NCBI RefSeq assembly: GCF_021283305.1
Contig: NZ_JAJSOK010000024.1
Coordinates: 39,653 to 103,652, forward strand
Direction: 5' to 3'
Length of the DNA: 64,000 nt
Source: Pseudonocardia kujensis
GTDB lineage: Bacteria > Actinomycetota > Actinomycetes > Mycobacteriales > Pseudonocardiaceae
Part shown: positions 17,372 through 27,967 of the stretch, one piece after another
Position numbering within the stretch: position 1 is the stretch's first letter
How the letters are laid out: the number at the start of each line of letters is the position of its first letter
Notes under the pieces: generated by a model
The model's database searches: none
What the model was told of the DNA's origin: nothing
The model's input: the letters and a program-made list of their open reading frames with translations, nothing else
Position numbers and translations under genes: made by a program

Positions 17372-17400
17372 TTGACTTCCATTCCGCACGGCCGTAGACA
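17372..17400 (+). promoter_or_regulatory. Predicted sigma-70-type promoter of the lipid-synthase operon
   Basis: TTGACT at 17372-17377, a 17-base spacer and TAGACA at 17395-17400 give a near-consensus housekeeping promoter, unusual in such GC-rich DNA. It points at the first gene of the operon (ATG 17509), leaving a leader of about 100 bases. The intergenic region 17223-17508 is shared with the divergent thioesterase gene. Confidence 0.55.
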
Positions 17401-17508
17401 CTTTTCCCGTACCGCTTGCGAGCCCTGTGCCGTTCCTGCCCCGTCGACGGCGACGGTGACCCCTCTCCAGCCGGATCGGCCGTCACCTTCGGGAGCTGAC
17501 GAGAAGCC

Positions 17509-18714
17509 ATGAACGAGCCCTACGACGCGATCGTGGTCGGCGCCCGCTGCGCCGGCTCGCCCGTCGCGATGCTGCTGGCCCGGCGCGGGCACCGCGTGCT
17601 GGTGGTCGACCGCGCCGCGCTGCCTGCCGACACGGTCTCCACCCACTACCTGCAGCAGTACGGGCTGGCCCGGCTGCAGGCCTGGGGGCTGCTCGACGAG
17701 GTGCTGGCCACCGGCGCCACTCCGATCACCCGGGTGACCATTTCCTACGACGACGCCGTGATCGCCGGGTTCGCCGACCCGATCGACGGCATCACCGCGA
17801 CGCTGGCGCCGCGGCGCACCGCGCTCGACCCGGTCCTGCTGCGCGCCGCCGAGGCCGCGGGCGCCGAGGTCCGCCTCGGCGCCACGCTGCGGGACCTGGT
17901 CGTCGAGGACGGCGTGGTGCGCGGTGTCCGGTTGCAGACCGCGGACGGCGAGCTCGTCGAGGAGCGCGCCCGGGTGGTCGTCGGTGCCGACGGGGCCCGG
18001 TCCCGGGTCGCCGAGGCGGTCGGGGCAGGTGCCTACGACGTCGTCGAGCCGGCCTGCTTCATCTACTACAGCTACTGGCACGGTGTGCCGGACACCGGCT
18101 TCCACAGCCGCATCGGGCTGAACCAGCAGCAGGTGGGGCTGTGGCCGACCAACGACGACCGCACCCTCGTCGCCGTGATGCGCACCCGGGACCGGTACGC
18201 GGAGTTCCGCCGGGACGTCGAGAAGAACTTCCACGAGGTGATCGAGCAGGTCGTGCCGGACCTCGCCGAGCAGGTCCGTGCGGGCGAGCAGGCCGAGCGC
18301 TTCACCGGCATCCGCTACCCGGACAACTACTACCGGGTCTCCGCGGGTCCGGGCTGGGCCCTGGTCGGGGACGCCGGCTACCACAAGGACCCGTTCACCG
18401 GGAAGGGCATCTCGGACGCCTTCGTCCACGCCGAGCTGCTGGCCGACCGGATCGCCGAGGGGCTCGCCGGGCGCCCGATGGGCGACGCGCTCGCCGAGTA
18501 CACGAAGGTCCGCGACGCCGAGACCCAGGGCGCCTACCGCTTCACCACGATGATCTCCGACCTCGACCTGTCGCCGGAGCTGCAGGGCCTGTTCCGCGCC
18601 GTGAGCGACAACGAGCCCGCCACCCGTCAGTTCCTGTCGATGGTCGGCGGCGGGATCAGCGGCGAGGAGTTCTTCGCCCCCGCCAACATCGGCAAGATCG
18701 TGGCGGCGGCCTGA
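17509..18714 (+). CDS. FAD-dependent oxidoreductase, geranylgeranyl reductase-like
   Basis: A 401-residue flavoprotein with N-terminal VVGARCAGSPVAMLLARRGH (GxGxxG variant, Gly-Ala-Arg), a VVGADGARSRVAEAVG segment mid-protein and ALVGDAGYHKDPFTGKGISD for FAD ribose binding. This resembles the GGR/aromatic-ring hydroxylase group. It heads the large operon; its stop overlaps the next ATG (TGATG). In mycobacterial 10-methyl fatty acid synthesis an FAD oxidoreductase reduces the methylene group made by a CFA-like methyltransferase. A comparable pairing with the methyltransferase at 34358 is possible (inference). A hydroxylase role is the alternative. Confidence 0.85.
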   Translation: MNEPYDAIVVGARCAGSPVAMLLARRGHRVLVVDRAALPADTVSTHYLQQYGLARLQAWGLLDEVLATGATPITRVTISYDDAVIAGFADPIDGITATLAPRRTALDPVLLRAAEAAGAEVRLGATLRDLVVEDGVVRGVRLQTADGELVEERARVVVGADGARSRVAEAVGAGAYDVVEPACFIYYSYWHGVPDTGFHSRIGLNQQQVGLWPTNDDRTLVAVMRTRDRYAEFRRDVEKNFHEVIEQVVPDLAEQVRAGEQAERFTGIRYPDNYYRVSAGPGWALVGDAGYHKDPFTGKGISDAFVHAELLADRIAEGLAGRPMGDALAEYTKVRDAETQGAYRFTTMISDLDLSPELQGLFRAVSDNEPATRQFLSMVGGGISGEEFFAPANIGKIVAAA

Positions 18715-19283
18715 TGTACGACCTCGTGGTGATCGGGGACAGCTTCGCCGAGGGACGCGGGGACCCCGACGGGTCCGGCGGCTTCGTCGGTTGGGTCCCG
18801 CGGGTGGCGCACCGGCTGGGCCTGCGTGAGGTTCTCAACCTCGGTACGTACGGCGCGACCACCCAGGACGTCGTCGACCAGCAGCTGGACAAGATCGTCG
18901 ACGTCGAGACCACGCTGCTGGGCGTGGCAGTCGGCGGCAACGACCTGGTTCGCGCCTATGACCACGACGGCTTCCGACGCAACCTCACGGCGATCTTCGA
19001 CGCGGTCGTGGCCCCCGGACGGTGCCTGTTCACTCACGACTATCCGGACATCCCTGGCAAGCTCCCGGGGATCCCGGAGGAGCACCGCGCCGCGCTGCGA
19101 GCTCGCTTCGCCGAGGCCAACGCCTTCCTCGCCTCGCTCTGCGCCGAGCGGGGTGTGGTCCGCTACGAGCTGTCCACCGCAGCGCTCTGCGCGGATCCCG
19201 ACATGTGGTACCCGGACGGCATCCACCCTTCCTCGCGCGGCCACCGCGCGATCGCCGACGAAATCGCCGCCCTGCTCTCCTGA
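18714..19283 (+). CDS. SGNH/GDSL-family esterase or acyl hydrolase
   Basis: A 189-residue SGNH hydrolase with all blocks in place: VIGDSFAEG (catalytic Ser10), Gly46 region NLGTYGATT (block II), VGGND (Asn76, block III) and DGIHPS (Asp168, His171, block V). No signal peptide is visible, so it is cytoplasmic. The ATG overlaps the stop of the preceding flavoprotein gene (TGATG). Placed directly before the synthase gene, it could deacylate a carrier-bound or esterified product. The family also includes acyltransferases, so ester formation cannot be excluded. Confidence 0.85.
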   Translation: MYDLVVIGDSFAEGRGDPDGSGGFVGWVPRVAHRLGLREVLNLGTYGATTQDVVDQQLDKIVDVETTLLGVAVGGNDLVRAYDHDGFRRNLTAIFDAVVAPGRCLFTHDYPDIPGKLPGIPEEHRAALRARFAEANAFLASLCAERGVVRYELSTAALCADPDMWYPDGIHPSSRGHRAIADEIAALLS

Positions 19284-19358
19284 ATTGCTCCCCGCATTCC
19301 CGGTTCGCCGAGCGAATCGGTCCCGTGGGTTGCCGAAATGACGCTGAAAAGAGGACGC

Positions 19359-22300
19359 GTGTCCGATACCCCGGCCCGGGTCGGCCGCCGCACGGCGGAC
19401 GATCCCATTGCGATCATCGGTATGGCGGGCCTGTTCCCGATGGCCCGGAACTACCGCGACTATTGGCAGAACATCCTCGACGCGGTCGACTGCACCTCGG
19501 AGGTCCCGGAGACGCACTGGCGCCCCGAGGACTACTTCGACCCCACACCCTCGACCGACCCCTCCCACCCGGACACCACCTACTGCACCCGTGGTGGGTT
19601 CGTGCCCGAGACCCGGTTCTCGCCGGGCGAGTTCGGGCTGCCGCCGAACCAGCTCGAGGTGACCACCACCGTCCAGCTGCTCAGTCTGGTCGTGGCCCGT
19701 GACCTGTTGCGGGATGCGGGCGCGGTGACGGACGCGGGGAACGCGAGCTGGTACGACCCGGCCCGGACCGGGGTGACGCTCGGCGTGACCGGCCCGATGC
19801 CGCTGACCCATCCGATGGCGGCCCGGCTCGAGACGCCGGTGCTCAAGGAGGTCGTGCGCAGCTGCGGGCTGTCCGACGCCGACGCCGAGGCCATCGCGCA
19901 GAAGTACCTGATGGCCTTTCCGCCGTGGGAGGAGAACACCTTCCCCGGCCTTCTCGGCAACGTGACCGCAGGCCGGATCGCGAACCGCTTCGACCTCGGC
20001 GGGATGAACTGCGCGGTCGACGCCGCGTGCGCGAGCTCGCTGTCCGCCCTGCGCATGGCCGCGGCCGAGCTGGCCGAGGGCCGTGCCGACCTGATGATCA
20101 CCGGCGGCTGCGACACCGAGAACACGGTCTTCGGCTACATGTGCTTCTCGCGCACCCAGGCGCTGTCGAAGAGCGGCCGGATCAAGCCGTTCGACGACAC
20201 CGCGGACGGCACGCTGGTCGGCGAGGGCATCGGGCTGCTGGCGCTCAAGCGGCTCACCGACGCAGAGCGCGACGGTGACCGGGTCTACGCGGTCGTCCAG
20301 GGCATCGGCTCCTCCTCCGACGGGCGCTTCGGCAGCATCTACGCGCCGCGGGCGTCCGGCCAGGAGCTGGCGCTGCGACGCGCATACACCGACGCCGGGT
20401 TCTCGCCGGCGTCGGTCGAGCTGTTCGAGGGCCACGCGACCGGCACCGCGGTAGGTGACAGGACCGAGCTCACCGCGCTCGGCGCCGTCCTCGACGAGGC
20501 GACGGACGAGCGCAACTACGCCGCGATCGGCAGCGTCAAGTCGCAGATCGGGCACACCAAGGGCGCGGCGGGCACCGCCTCGCTCATGAAGCTCGCGTTG
20601 TCGCTGCGGCACAAGGTGCTGCCGCCCACGATCAACATCGACAAGCCGAACAAGGCGCTCGAAGGCCACGCGCTGTACCCGAACACCGTGACCCGCCCCT
20701 GGATCCGCGACCCGCGACGGCCGGTCCGGCGGGCGGCGGCCTCCGCGATGGGCTTCGGCGGCACCAACTTCCACGTGGTACTGGAGGAAGCAGACCCCGA
20801 GCGGCCCCCGACCTCCCACCGCGGCCCGCGGGCCCACGTGTGGCACGCGGCCGACCGCGCCTCCCTCCTCACTGCACTGGACGGGCCACCGTCCGACGGC
20901 GAGATCCCGGCCGGGCACGCCCGCATCGGTTTCGTGTCCCGGACCGATGACGAGGCCGCTTCGTTGCGCGCGCTCGCCGCGTCCCTGCTGCGCGAGTCGA
21001 CCGAGGAGAGCTTCTCGCACCCGAAGGGCATCCACTTCCGCGCCACGGCGCTGCCCGAGCTCCGGGTGGCCGCGCTGTTCGCGGGGCAGGGCAGCCAGTA
21101 CGTCGAGATGGGGCGGCAGGCCGCGATCGACCTCCCCCCGGTCGGGGCCGCGTTCGACGCCGCCAACGCCGGCTTCGGCGACGCCGGCTCGGACACCCTC
21201 GCTGCCGCCGTCTTTCCGCCGCCGACGTTCGAGGCCGGTGCGGAGGCCGCGCGTGAGGAGGCGCTGCGCCGCACCGAGTACGCCCAGCCGGCGATCGGGG
21301 CGCTGGCCGCCGGCCAGTACGCCGTGCTCCGCGAGTTCGGGCTCGTCCCCGAGGGCTTTCTCGGGCACAGCTACGGTGAGGTCGTCGCGCTGTGGGCGGC
21401 CGGTTCGTTGTCCGACACCGACTTCCACACCCTCTCCCGGGCCCGCGGCCGAGCGATGGCGCCGCCCGCCGAAGAGGACTACGACCCGGGGACGATGGCG
21501 GCCGTCTCGGCGGCGCGCGAGGTCGTCGAGGAAGTTCTCGCCGAGACTGACGGGGCCGTGGTGTGCAACCACAACGCACCGACGCAGGTCGTGATCGGGG
21601 GTTCCGCCGCGGCCGTCACCGCCGCGGTCGCCGAGTTCTCGGCGCGCGGCGTGTCGGCCAAGGAGCTACCGGTCGCCGCGGCCTTCCACACCTCCCATGT
21701 GGACCACGCCGTCGAGTCCTTCCGCGACGCCGTCGCGAGCGTCGAGATCGGGGCGCCGGCAGGCCTGCTCGTAGCCAACTCGCCGGGTGCCGAGTACGGC
21801 GCCGATGTCGAGGCGAACCGCGCGGTGCTCGGCGATCAGCTGCGGAAGCCGGTCGAGTTCGTCGCCGGGCTGGAGCGACTGTCCTCCGCCGGGGCGACGG
21901 TGTTCGTCGAGTTCGGTCCGAAGCGGGTGCTGACCGGGCTCGTCGAGCGGACGCTGGGGGAGCGGGCGGTCGCGATCGCCACGGACTCGGGCCCGTCGGG
22001 GGACTCCGCCGCCGCCCTGCTCGGCGCCGCCGTGCAGCTCGCGGTGCTCGGCGCACCGCTGAGCGGGCTCAACCGCTACGCCGCGGCGCCCTTCGCAGAG
22101 GTCGAGCCGAAGGGCATGACGGTGACCCTCACTGGCATGACCTACCGGCCCGAGTCCCGCACCGCCGCCTACCGGGAGGCGCTGACGGCGGGCTACACGG
22201 TCGAGCTGCCTGCTGCCCTGCCCGCACCGGTCACCGGGCCCGCCATCCCGGTGGCCGACCGGTCCCCTGCGACCCCCGCGCCGGGTGCGGCGCTCCCCAC

Positions 22301-25300
22301 CGGCGCCCCCGCGCCGAGCGCCGGGACCACCGCCGGCGCGGCGGTCGCCCTGTCCGGCGCGCCCGCACCCCTCCCGCCCGTCGATGGACCGACCTCGGCC
22401 GAGAGCGGGCTCGTGGGCGACCCGCTCGCCGAGCACGTCGACCTGCATGCGCGCTACCTCGACAGCCAGCTCCGGATCACGGAGGGCCTGGTCGACGTGC
22501 TGCGCGCCCAGGGAGCCGAGGTCGACCCGCAGGTGCAGGCCGGCGTCCGCGCCGTCGCCGACTCCGCACTCGCGATCAGCCGCGGCCACACCCATGCCAA
22601 CGAGGTGCTCTCCCGCATGACGAGCCTGGCGGGGGTGGGCGGAACGGGCGGCTCGGCCCTCGGGCTCGGAGGCGTGCCGGCAGCGGACCTCGTCCCCGGA
22701 CAGACCCGTCCGGACGCCCTGACGACGGGTGTGAACGGGAACGGATCAGGTGTCGTCGCCGACCCGTCCGCCCTGGCCGGCGCCGGGACGGCGACGGATC
22801 TGCTCAGCACGCCGACCGCGGCTCCGACGGACCCGGGCCCGGCCGCTGCCCCCAGCCCTGCGCCGGTCGCCCCGTCCTCCAGTGCGGTGGCCACCAGCAC
22901 CGGCATCGCACCCCCGCCCGCCGGTGGGCCAGGCACCGGACCCGACGCCGGGGCCGTGCGGGCTGCGCTGCTGACCGTGGTCTCGGAGAAGACCGGCTAC
23001 CCGGTGGAGATGGTCGAGCCGGGGATGGACCTGGAGACCGATCTCGGGATCGACTCGATCAAGCGGGTGCAGATCCTGGGTGCGGTCGCCGAGCGGGTGC
23101 CGGGTCTGCCGCAGGTGGGGCCGGAGCAGCTCGCGGAGCTGCGGTCGGTCGACGACATCGTCGGCGTACTGGCGGGAGCCCCCGACGCAGCGCCGGGCGC
23201 CTCCGCACCGTCCTCCGCAGCGTCCTCCGGGGTGGACCCCGACGTCGTCCGCAGCGCGTTGTTGACGGTGGTCTCGGAGAAGACCGGCTACCCGGTGGAG
23301 ATGGTCGAGCCGGGGATGGACCTGGAGACCGATCTCGGGATCGACTCGATCAAGCGGGTGCAGATCCTGGGTGCGGTCGCGGAGCGGGTTCCCGGCGTCA
23401 CCGGGGTCGGCCCCGAGCAGCTCGCGGAACTACGCTCGGTCGACGACATAGTGCGAGTGCTCGCCGGTACCCCGGGGGCCGAGCCCGTGGTCGTTGTCGG
23501 GAGCGAGCAGGCCGCCGAGATCAGCACCGACACCCGACCACACCGCTTCACGATCGACCTCGCGCCGCTCCCGCCGATCGACCGGCTCGCCGCACCCTTC
23601 GCGGAGGAGCCGGTGGCGTGGATCGTCGAGCGCGGCTCCTCCGTGCCCGCGGCACTGGTCGATGGTCTGCGCGGCCGCGGCTGGACCGTCGTGACCGGGG
23701 GTGAGCGGCCGGAGAGCCTGGATGCGGTGCTCCTGCTGGCGGGCCCGCACGTCCCGGCCGAGCAGCTGCTCACCGACGCGGTGCTGACCGCGGGCGCGAC
23801 CGTGCAGGCCCTGCGGCGCACCGCCGAGCGCTCCCGCGCGGCCTTCCTCACCGTCACCCGCATCGACGGCGGGCTCGGGCACCGCGGTACCGCCGAGCTC
23901 CCGCTCGCCCTGCAGGGCGGGCTGACCGGGCTGACCAAGACCCTCGCCCGCGAGGCGCGCACTGTGTTCGCCCGGGCCCTCGACGTCGAGCCGGGGCTCG
24001 ACGACACCGCGCTCGCGGACGTCGTCCTCGCCGAGCTGCACGATCCGGACCTGGTCGCCGAGGTCGGCGTCGACGCCGACCGCGCCCGCTGGACCCCGGT
24101 CCGCACCGACCGCGGCCTGGCCGGCGTCTCGCCGCAGGAGCCGGGCCTCACCGCGGACGACGTCGTGCTCGTCACGGGCGGCGCCCGCGGCGTGACCGCC
24201 AGCTGCGTGATCGCCCTGGCCGAGCGCGTCCCCGCGGAGTTCCTGCTGCTGGGCCGCACGACCGGCGTCGACGAGCCCGAGCCGACCTGGGCTGCGGGTG
24301 TCGCCGACGACGGCCTCAAGGCCGCCCTGATCACCGACCTCCGCAACGGGACCGGGGGCTTCGGGCCCAAGGAGGTGGAGCGGGAGGTCGCCGCCCTGCG
24401 GGCGCGGCGCGAGATCCGCTCCACCCTGGACGCGGTCCGCGCGGCCGGTGCCCAGGTGCGGTACCTCAGCGCCGACGTTGCTGACGCCGCCGGTGTCCGC
24501 GCCGCCCTCGGCGACGACGCCCACCGGGTCACCATCCTCGTCCACGGCGCCGGTGCCCTGGCCGACGCCGCCCTGCCGGACAAGACCGCCGAGGCCGTCG
24601 GCCGGGTGATCGGGCCCAAGCTCGGCGGGCTCCGCGCGGTTCTCGACGCGGTCGAGACCTCGCCCCGGGTCGTCGTGTTCGGCTCGGTCGCCGGCGTCCT
24701 CGGCAACCCGGGCCAGGCGGACTACGCGGCGGCCAACGAGGCCCTCGACCGCGCGGTCGCCACGCTCAGCCGCAAGGGTCAGCGCGGCACCGCGATCCAC
24801 TGGGGCGCCTGGGACGGTGGGATGGTCACGCCGGAGCTCAAGGAGCTGTTCGCGGCCCGCGGAGTCGCACTGCTCGAACCGACCACCGGTGCGGCGGCCT
24901 TCGTCGAGGAGATCGGCAACGGCGCCCGGTCGGTGCTGGTGGCGCCGGGCGGCGCGCTCGCTCCGGTGGCGCCGGAGCCCGTCCGAGCGGTCAGAGTCCG
25001 CCGCGAGACCCACCCGCTGACCCGGGACGCCGTCGTGGCCGACCACCGGATCGGCGCGCACCCGGTGCTCCCGCTGTCCGCCGCGATCGGCTGGATGGCG
25101 CGCACGGCCGAACGGACCCACCGCGACCTGCGGGTCGTCGGGCTGCGGAACGTCGGCGTGCATCGCGGGATCGTGCTCGACGGCACCGAGCCCGGACAGC
25201 TGGAGCTGACGCTCGACCGCGGGACGGTCGAGGGCGGCACCCTCACGCTGCATGCCCGGATCACCAGCTGCGGCTCCCAGTACGCAGGGTCGACTCCGCA

Positions 25301-25865
25301 CGCTCCGTCTCAGCCCCACTTCGGTGCCACCCTGCTGCTCGCCTCCGGCCCGGCGGCCGCGCCGACCGAAAAGTCCTGGGAGCCCACGACCGGCGACGAC
25401 GGGCTGCAGGTCTACCGGGACGCCGACCTGTTCCACGGCCCGTTGCTGCAGGGTCTGCGTCGGGTCGTCGTCAAGGAGCCGACCCGGCTGGTCGCAGAGT
25501 GCGAGCTTGCCGACACCCAGCTGGCTGGGGGCGGCTGGTCCGCCGAGCTGCACAGCCCGGTCCTCGGCGACGTCGTGCTGCAGGTCGCATCGGTCCTCGG
25601 GGTCTGGCACCTGCAGGCTGGCTGCCTGCCACTGTCGGTCGGCGCCGTCGACCTGTACGCCCCGATCCCGGCGGACGCGCCGTTCCGCGTGATCGCCGAC
25701 GACCTCCGCCCGACGAGCGGCGGGGCCACCGTGAACGCCACCGTCACCGACCCGGAGGGCCGAGTACTGCAGCGGTGGCGGGACGTCGGCGCGGTGAGCA
25801 CCCCGGACATGGCCGCCAAGTTCGCCGAGGCGGTCCGGGTGCGGAACGAGGAGGGTTCCCGATGA
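19359..25865 (+). CDS. PfaA-like iterative type I polyketide/PUFA synthase (KS-AT-ACP-ACP-KR-DH)
   Basis: A 2168-residue multidomain synthase. The KS covers about residues 10-480, with Cys224 in DAACASS, His359 in EGHATGT and His399 in IGHTKGA. The AT has FAGQGSQYVEMG near 573 and Ser671 in GHSYGE. An Ala/Pro-rich linker leads to two ACPs with Ser1233 and Ser1330 in LGIDSIKRV. The KR at about 1600-1860 has VTGGARGV and Tyr1789. The C-terminal dehydratase-like hotdog has His1896 in DHRIGAHPVLP. This is the PfaA order of PUFA synthases. GTG 19359 has an AGAGGA site; an ATG at 19338 lacks one. It probably builds a polyunsaturated or partly reduced acyl chain from malonyl-CoA. The ACP count is two, fewer than in most PUFA synthases. 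Confidence 0.92.
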   Translation: MSDTPARVGRRTADDPIAIIGMAGLFPMARNYRDYWQNILDAVDCTSEVPETHWRPEDYFDPTPSTDPSHPDTTYCTRGGFVPETRFSPGEFGLPPNQLEVTTTVQLLSLVVARDLLRDAGAVTDAGNASWYDPARTGVTLGVTGPMPLTHPMAARLETPVLKEVVRSCGLSDADAEAIAQKYLMAFPPWEENTFPGLLGNVTAGRIANRFDLGGMNCAVDAACASSLSALRMAAAELAEGRADLMITGGCDTENTVFGYMCFSRTQALSKSGRIKPFDDTADGTLVGEGIGLLALKRLTDAERDGDRVYAVVQGIGSSSDGRFGSIYAPRASGQELALRRAYTDAGFSPASVELFEGHATGTAVGDRTELTALGAVLDEATDERNYAAIGSVKSQIGHTKGAAGTASLMKLALSLRHKVLPPTINIDKPNKALEGHALYPNTVTRPWIRDPRRPVRRAAASAMGFGGTNFHVVLEEADPERPPTSHRGPRAHVWHAADRASLLTALDGPPSDGEIPAGHARIGFVSRTDDEAASLRALAASLLRESTEESFSHPKGIHFRATALPELRVAALFAGQGSQYVEMGRQAAIDLPPVGAAFDAANAGFGDAGSDTLAAAVFPPPTFEAGAEAAREEALRRTEYAQPAIGALAAGQYAVLREFGLVPEGFLGHSYGEVVALWAAGSLSDTDFHTLSRARGRAMAPPAEEDYDPGTMAAVSAAREVVEEVLAETDGAVVCNHNAPTQVVIGGSAAAVTAAVAEFSARGVSAKELPVAAAFHTSHVDHAVESFRDAVASVEIGAPAGLLVANSPGAEYGADVEANRAVLGDQLRKPVEFVAGLERLSSAGATVFVEFGPKRVLTGLVERTLGERAVAIATDSGPSGDSAAALLGAAVQLAVLGAPLSGLNRYAAAPFAEVEPKGMTVTLTGMTYRPESRTAAYREALTAGYTVELPAALPAPVTGPAIPVADRSPATPAPGAALPTGAPAPSAGTTAGAAVALSGAPAPLPPVDGPTSAESGLVGDPLAEHVDLHARYLDSQLRITEGLVDVLRAQGAEVDPQVQAGVRAVADSALAISRGHTHANEVLSRMTSLAGVGGTGGSALGLGGVPAADLVPGQTRPDALTTGVNGNGSGVVADPSALAGAGTATDLLSTPTAAPTDPGPAAAPSPAPVAPSSSAVATSTGIAPPPAGGPGTGPDAGAVRAALLTVVSEKTGYPVEMVEPGMDLETDLGIDSIKRVQILGAVAERVPGLPQVGPEQLAELRSVDDIVGVLAGAPDAAPGASAPSSAASSGVDPDVVRSALLTVVSEKTGYPVEMVEPGMDLETDLGIDSIKRVQILGAVAERVPGVTGVGPEQLAELRSVDDIVRVLAGTPGAEPVVVVGSEQAAEISTDTRPHRFTIDLAPLPPIDRLAAPFAEEPVAWIVERGSSVPAALVDGLRGRGWTVVTGGERPESLDAVLLLAGPHVPAEQLLTDAVLTAGATVQALRRTAERSRAAFLTVTRIDGGLGHRGTAELPLALQGGLTGLTKTLAREARTVFARALDVEPGLDDTALADVVLAELHDPDLVAEVGVDADRARWTPVRTDRGLAGVSPQEPGLTADDVVLVTGGARGVTASCVIALAERVPAEFLLLGRTTGVDEPEPTWAAGVADDGLKAALITDLRNGTGGFGPKEVEREVAALRARREIRSTLDAVRAAGAQVRYLSADVADAAGVRAALGDDAHRVTILVHGAGALADAALPDKTAEAVGRVIGPKLGGLRAVLDAVETSPRVVVFGSVAGVLGNPGQADYAAANEALDRAVATLSRKGQRGTAIHWGAWDGGMVTPELKELFAARGVALLEPTTGAAAFVEEIGNGARSVLVAPGGALAPVAPEPVRAVRVRRETHPLTRDAVVADHRIGAHPVLPLSAAIGWMARTAERTHRDLRVVGLRNVGVHRGIVLDGTEPGQLELTLDRGTVEGGTLTLHARITSCGSQYAGSTPHAPSQPHFGATLLLASGPAAAPTEKSWEPTTGDDGLQVYRDADLFHGPLLQGLRRVVVKEPTRLVAECELADTQLAGGGWSAELHSPVLGDVVLQVASVLGVWHLQAGCLPLSVGAVDLYAPIPADAPFRVIADDLRPTSGGATVNATVTDPEGRVLQRWRDVGAVSTPDMAAKFAEAVRVRNEEGSR
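22977..23089 (+). repeat. ACP-encoding repeat, copy 1
   Basis: This 113-base stretch is identical to 23268-23380 (offset 291 bases, 97 codons). It encodes the helix I-III core of the first ACP, including the phosphopantetheine Ser1233. Flanking ACP and linker sequence differs between the copies, so identity stops sharply at both ends. Confidence 0.95.
23268..23380 (+). repeat. ACP-encoding repeat, copy 2
   Basis: Base-for-base identical to 22977-23089; encodes the core of the second ACP with Ser1330. The identity implies recent duplication or gene conversion within the synthase gene. Confidence 0.95.
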
Positions 25866-27967
25866 GCACCGGGTTCGAGGAGATCACCTTCGAGGGCGAG
25901 CCCTTCGACGCGCTCGCCGGCGCCCCCGGTCCGCAGCCGGGAAGCGGGTCGGTCGAGGAGCGACCGACTCCCGTCCGGAACGTGAACCGTACCCGGACGA
26001 AAGGGGTGCCGACGGACTCGGCCAACACCCTCGCCGCCCGACTGGTGGGGGAGCTGCGGGCCGAGCTCGTGGCCGCGCACCGCTCCGCCATCGAGGTCCA
26101 GGCCGCGTGGCAGGAGGTGGCGCTGGCCGCGCTCCGCGGCGGCCGCCCCGTGCCGGCGGCCGAGCCGGTCCAGGCCGGGATCACCCGGGCCCCGGCTGCG
26201 GTCGTGCAGCAGGCGGCCCTCACCGCCGGCCCGCCCCGCCTCGCCCTGAGCCCGGCCGGCTACCGGCCGGAGGGCGGGCTGGAGCCCCTGGCCCCGGCCG
26301 TCGTCACCACCCTCGACGCCGCCGCCCTCGAGCGGCTGCGGCGCGGCGACCTTGCCGCCGTGTTCGGCCCACGCCACGAGCGTGGCGAGGCCGGGCCGGT
26401 CCTCGACTGTGGTCCGCTGCGGGCCGTCACCGAGCTGCGGCCGGGCGGACCCGTCGGCGTCGCGGTCCTTCGCGGTGTCGCCGCCCCGCCCGCCGACACC
26501 GCCGAGCTGCGCGCCCTGGCCGCGCAGGTCGCGCAGGTGATCGCGGGCTGGCTGGGGCTGCCGACCGTGGTCCCCGCTGCCCGCTTCGCGGTCGAGGGCG
26601 GCGAGGTCGTGTCTGAGGCCACGGAAGGCTCAGAGGACCCGCAGATCGAGACGGAGGTGGAGGTGCGCGCCGAGGTCACCGCGGCCGATCTGCTGCCGCG
26701 GCCCTGGGTGCGGGTCGACGTCGAGCTGTGCCCGGGTGGCCTGGTCCGCGGGCTCACCGTCGCCGTCCGCGAGGAGCCGGGCACCCCGCTCGGCACCCGC
26801 CGCGGCGGCAACCCGCCCGCCCTCCCGGTCCGGCGTGGCGTGACCGGCGCCCTCGCCGTGGTCGACGAGCTGGCCCTGGCCACCGCGTCCCTGGGCGACC
26901 TGCAGATGGCGCTGGGGCCGGAGTTCGCCCGGTACGAGCGGGTCCGCGCGACCCGGCCGCCCGCGGGAGGGCTCCGCCTGGTGGGCCGGGTCATGGAGGT
27001 CGACGGCAGGCGCGGCGATCTGACCCGCGGCGCCGGAGAGACGGAGTACGACTCCGCCGCCGACGCCTGGTACTACGGCGCCGCCCCCAGCCCGAGCGTG
27101 CCGAACGTGATCCTCATGGAGACGTCGCTGCAGTCGGCACTACTGCTCGGTTACCACCTCGGCGCCACGCTCACCGACCCCGAGGAGAACTACAGCCTGC
27201 GCAACCTCGACGGCAGCGCAACCCTGCACCGCGAGGTCGACCTGCGCGGGCGGACGATCGTTCAGCGCTCCCAGCTGCTGTCCACGACGGTGCTCGCGGG
27301 TGCTGTGCTCCAGAGCTTCTCCTACGAGCTCTGGCTCGACGGCGAGGACCGTGACCGCGTCGACCCGTTCTACTCCGGCCGCTCGCTGTTCGGCTTCTTC
27401 AATGCCACTGCCCTGGCCAACCAGACCGGCCTGGACAACGGCACGTTCGTCCCGACCTGGCTGGAGCAGCATCCCAGGCCGTCGCGGACCGTCCCGGGTG
27501 GGCGGACCGGCGCCTCCGGCGAGCTGGACCTGGTGCACGACCTGGAGGTCGTCGACGGGGGCGGCGTGCACGGGCAGGGCTACGTCCGGGCCCGGCGGAC
27601 CGTCCACGAGGGCGACTGGTTCTTCGCCCGGCACTTCCACCTCGACCCGGTCATGCCCGGCTCGCTCGGGATCGAGGCGGTGATCCAGGCGCTCCAGGAG
27701 TGGCTGGTGGACACGGGTGCGCTGGCCGAGCTGGCCGAGCCCGAGTTCGTCGTCCCCGCCGGCGTCGAGCTGGCCTGGCGCTACCGGGGCCAGATCCTCG
27801 CGAAGGACGGGGAGATGACCCTCGAGGCGCACGTCAAGCGGGTCGAGCGGCGGCCGGGTCGGGTGCGCGTCGTCGCGGACGCCTCGGTCTGGAAGCCGGG
27901 CCTGCGCATCTACGAGCTGAGCGACGTCGCCGCGGAGGCGCGCGAGAAGGGAGCGCCGGCATGGTGA
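25862..27967 (+). CDS. PfaC-like dehydratase didomain protein lacking KS-CLF
   Basis: A 701-residue protein. Residues 1-60 are low-complexity, about 60-130 are helical, and 370-530 match PUFA-synthase DH1 ([12 protein letters not shown] near 394, ILMETSLQ with Glu420, SLRNLDG). About 540-700 match DH2 ([18 protein letters not shown], with FabA-type His591 and Glu605). In known PfaC/Pfa3 proteins these FabA-like domains follow a KS and chain-length factor; none is present here, and the N-terminal ~350 residues are too short and lack KS motifs. ATG 25862 overlaps the synthase stop (ATGA). It should dehydrate, and perhaps isomerise, the beta-hydroxyacyl-ACP intermediates, setting the double-bond pattern. 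Confidence 0.88.
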   Translation: MSTGFEEITFEGEPFDALAGAPGPQPGSGSVEERPTPVRNVNRTRTKGVPTDSANTLAARLVGELRAELVAAHRSAIEVQAAWQEVALAALRGGRPVPAAEPVQAGITRAPAAVVQQAALTAGPPRLALSPAGYRPEGGLEPLAPAVVTTLDAAALERLRRGDLAAVFGPRHERGEAGPVLDCGPLRAVTELRPGGPVGVAVLRGVAAPPADTAELRALAAQVAQVIAGWLGLPTVVPAARFAVEGGEVVSEATEGSEDPQIETEVEVRAEVTAADLLPRPWVRVDVELCPGGLVRGLTVAVREEPGTPLGTRRGGNPPALPVRRGVTGALAVVDELALATASLGDLQMALGPEFARYERVRATRPPAGGLRLVGRVMEVDGRRGDLTRGAGETEYDSAADAWYYGAAPSPSVPNVILMETSLQSALLLGYHLGATLTDPEENYSLRNLDGSATLHREVDLRGRTIVQRSQLLSTTVLAGAVLQSFSYELWLDGEDRDRVDPFYSGRSLFGFFNATALANQTGLDNGTFVPTWLEQHPRPSRTVPGGRTGASGELDLVHDLEVVDGGGVHGQGYVRARRTVHEGDWFFARHFHLDPVMPGSLGIEAVIQALQEWLVDTGALAELAEPEFVVPAGVELAWRYRGQILAKDGEMTLEAHVKRVERRPGRVRVVADASVWKPGLRIYELSDVAAEAREKGAPAW

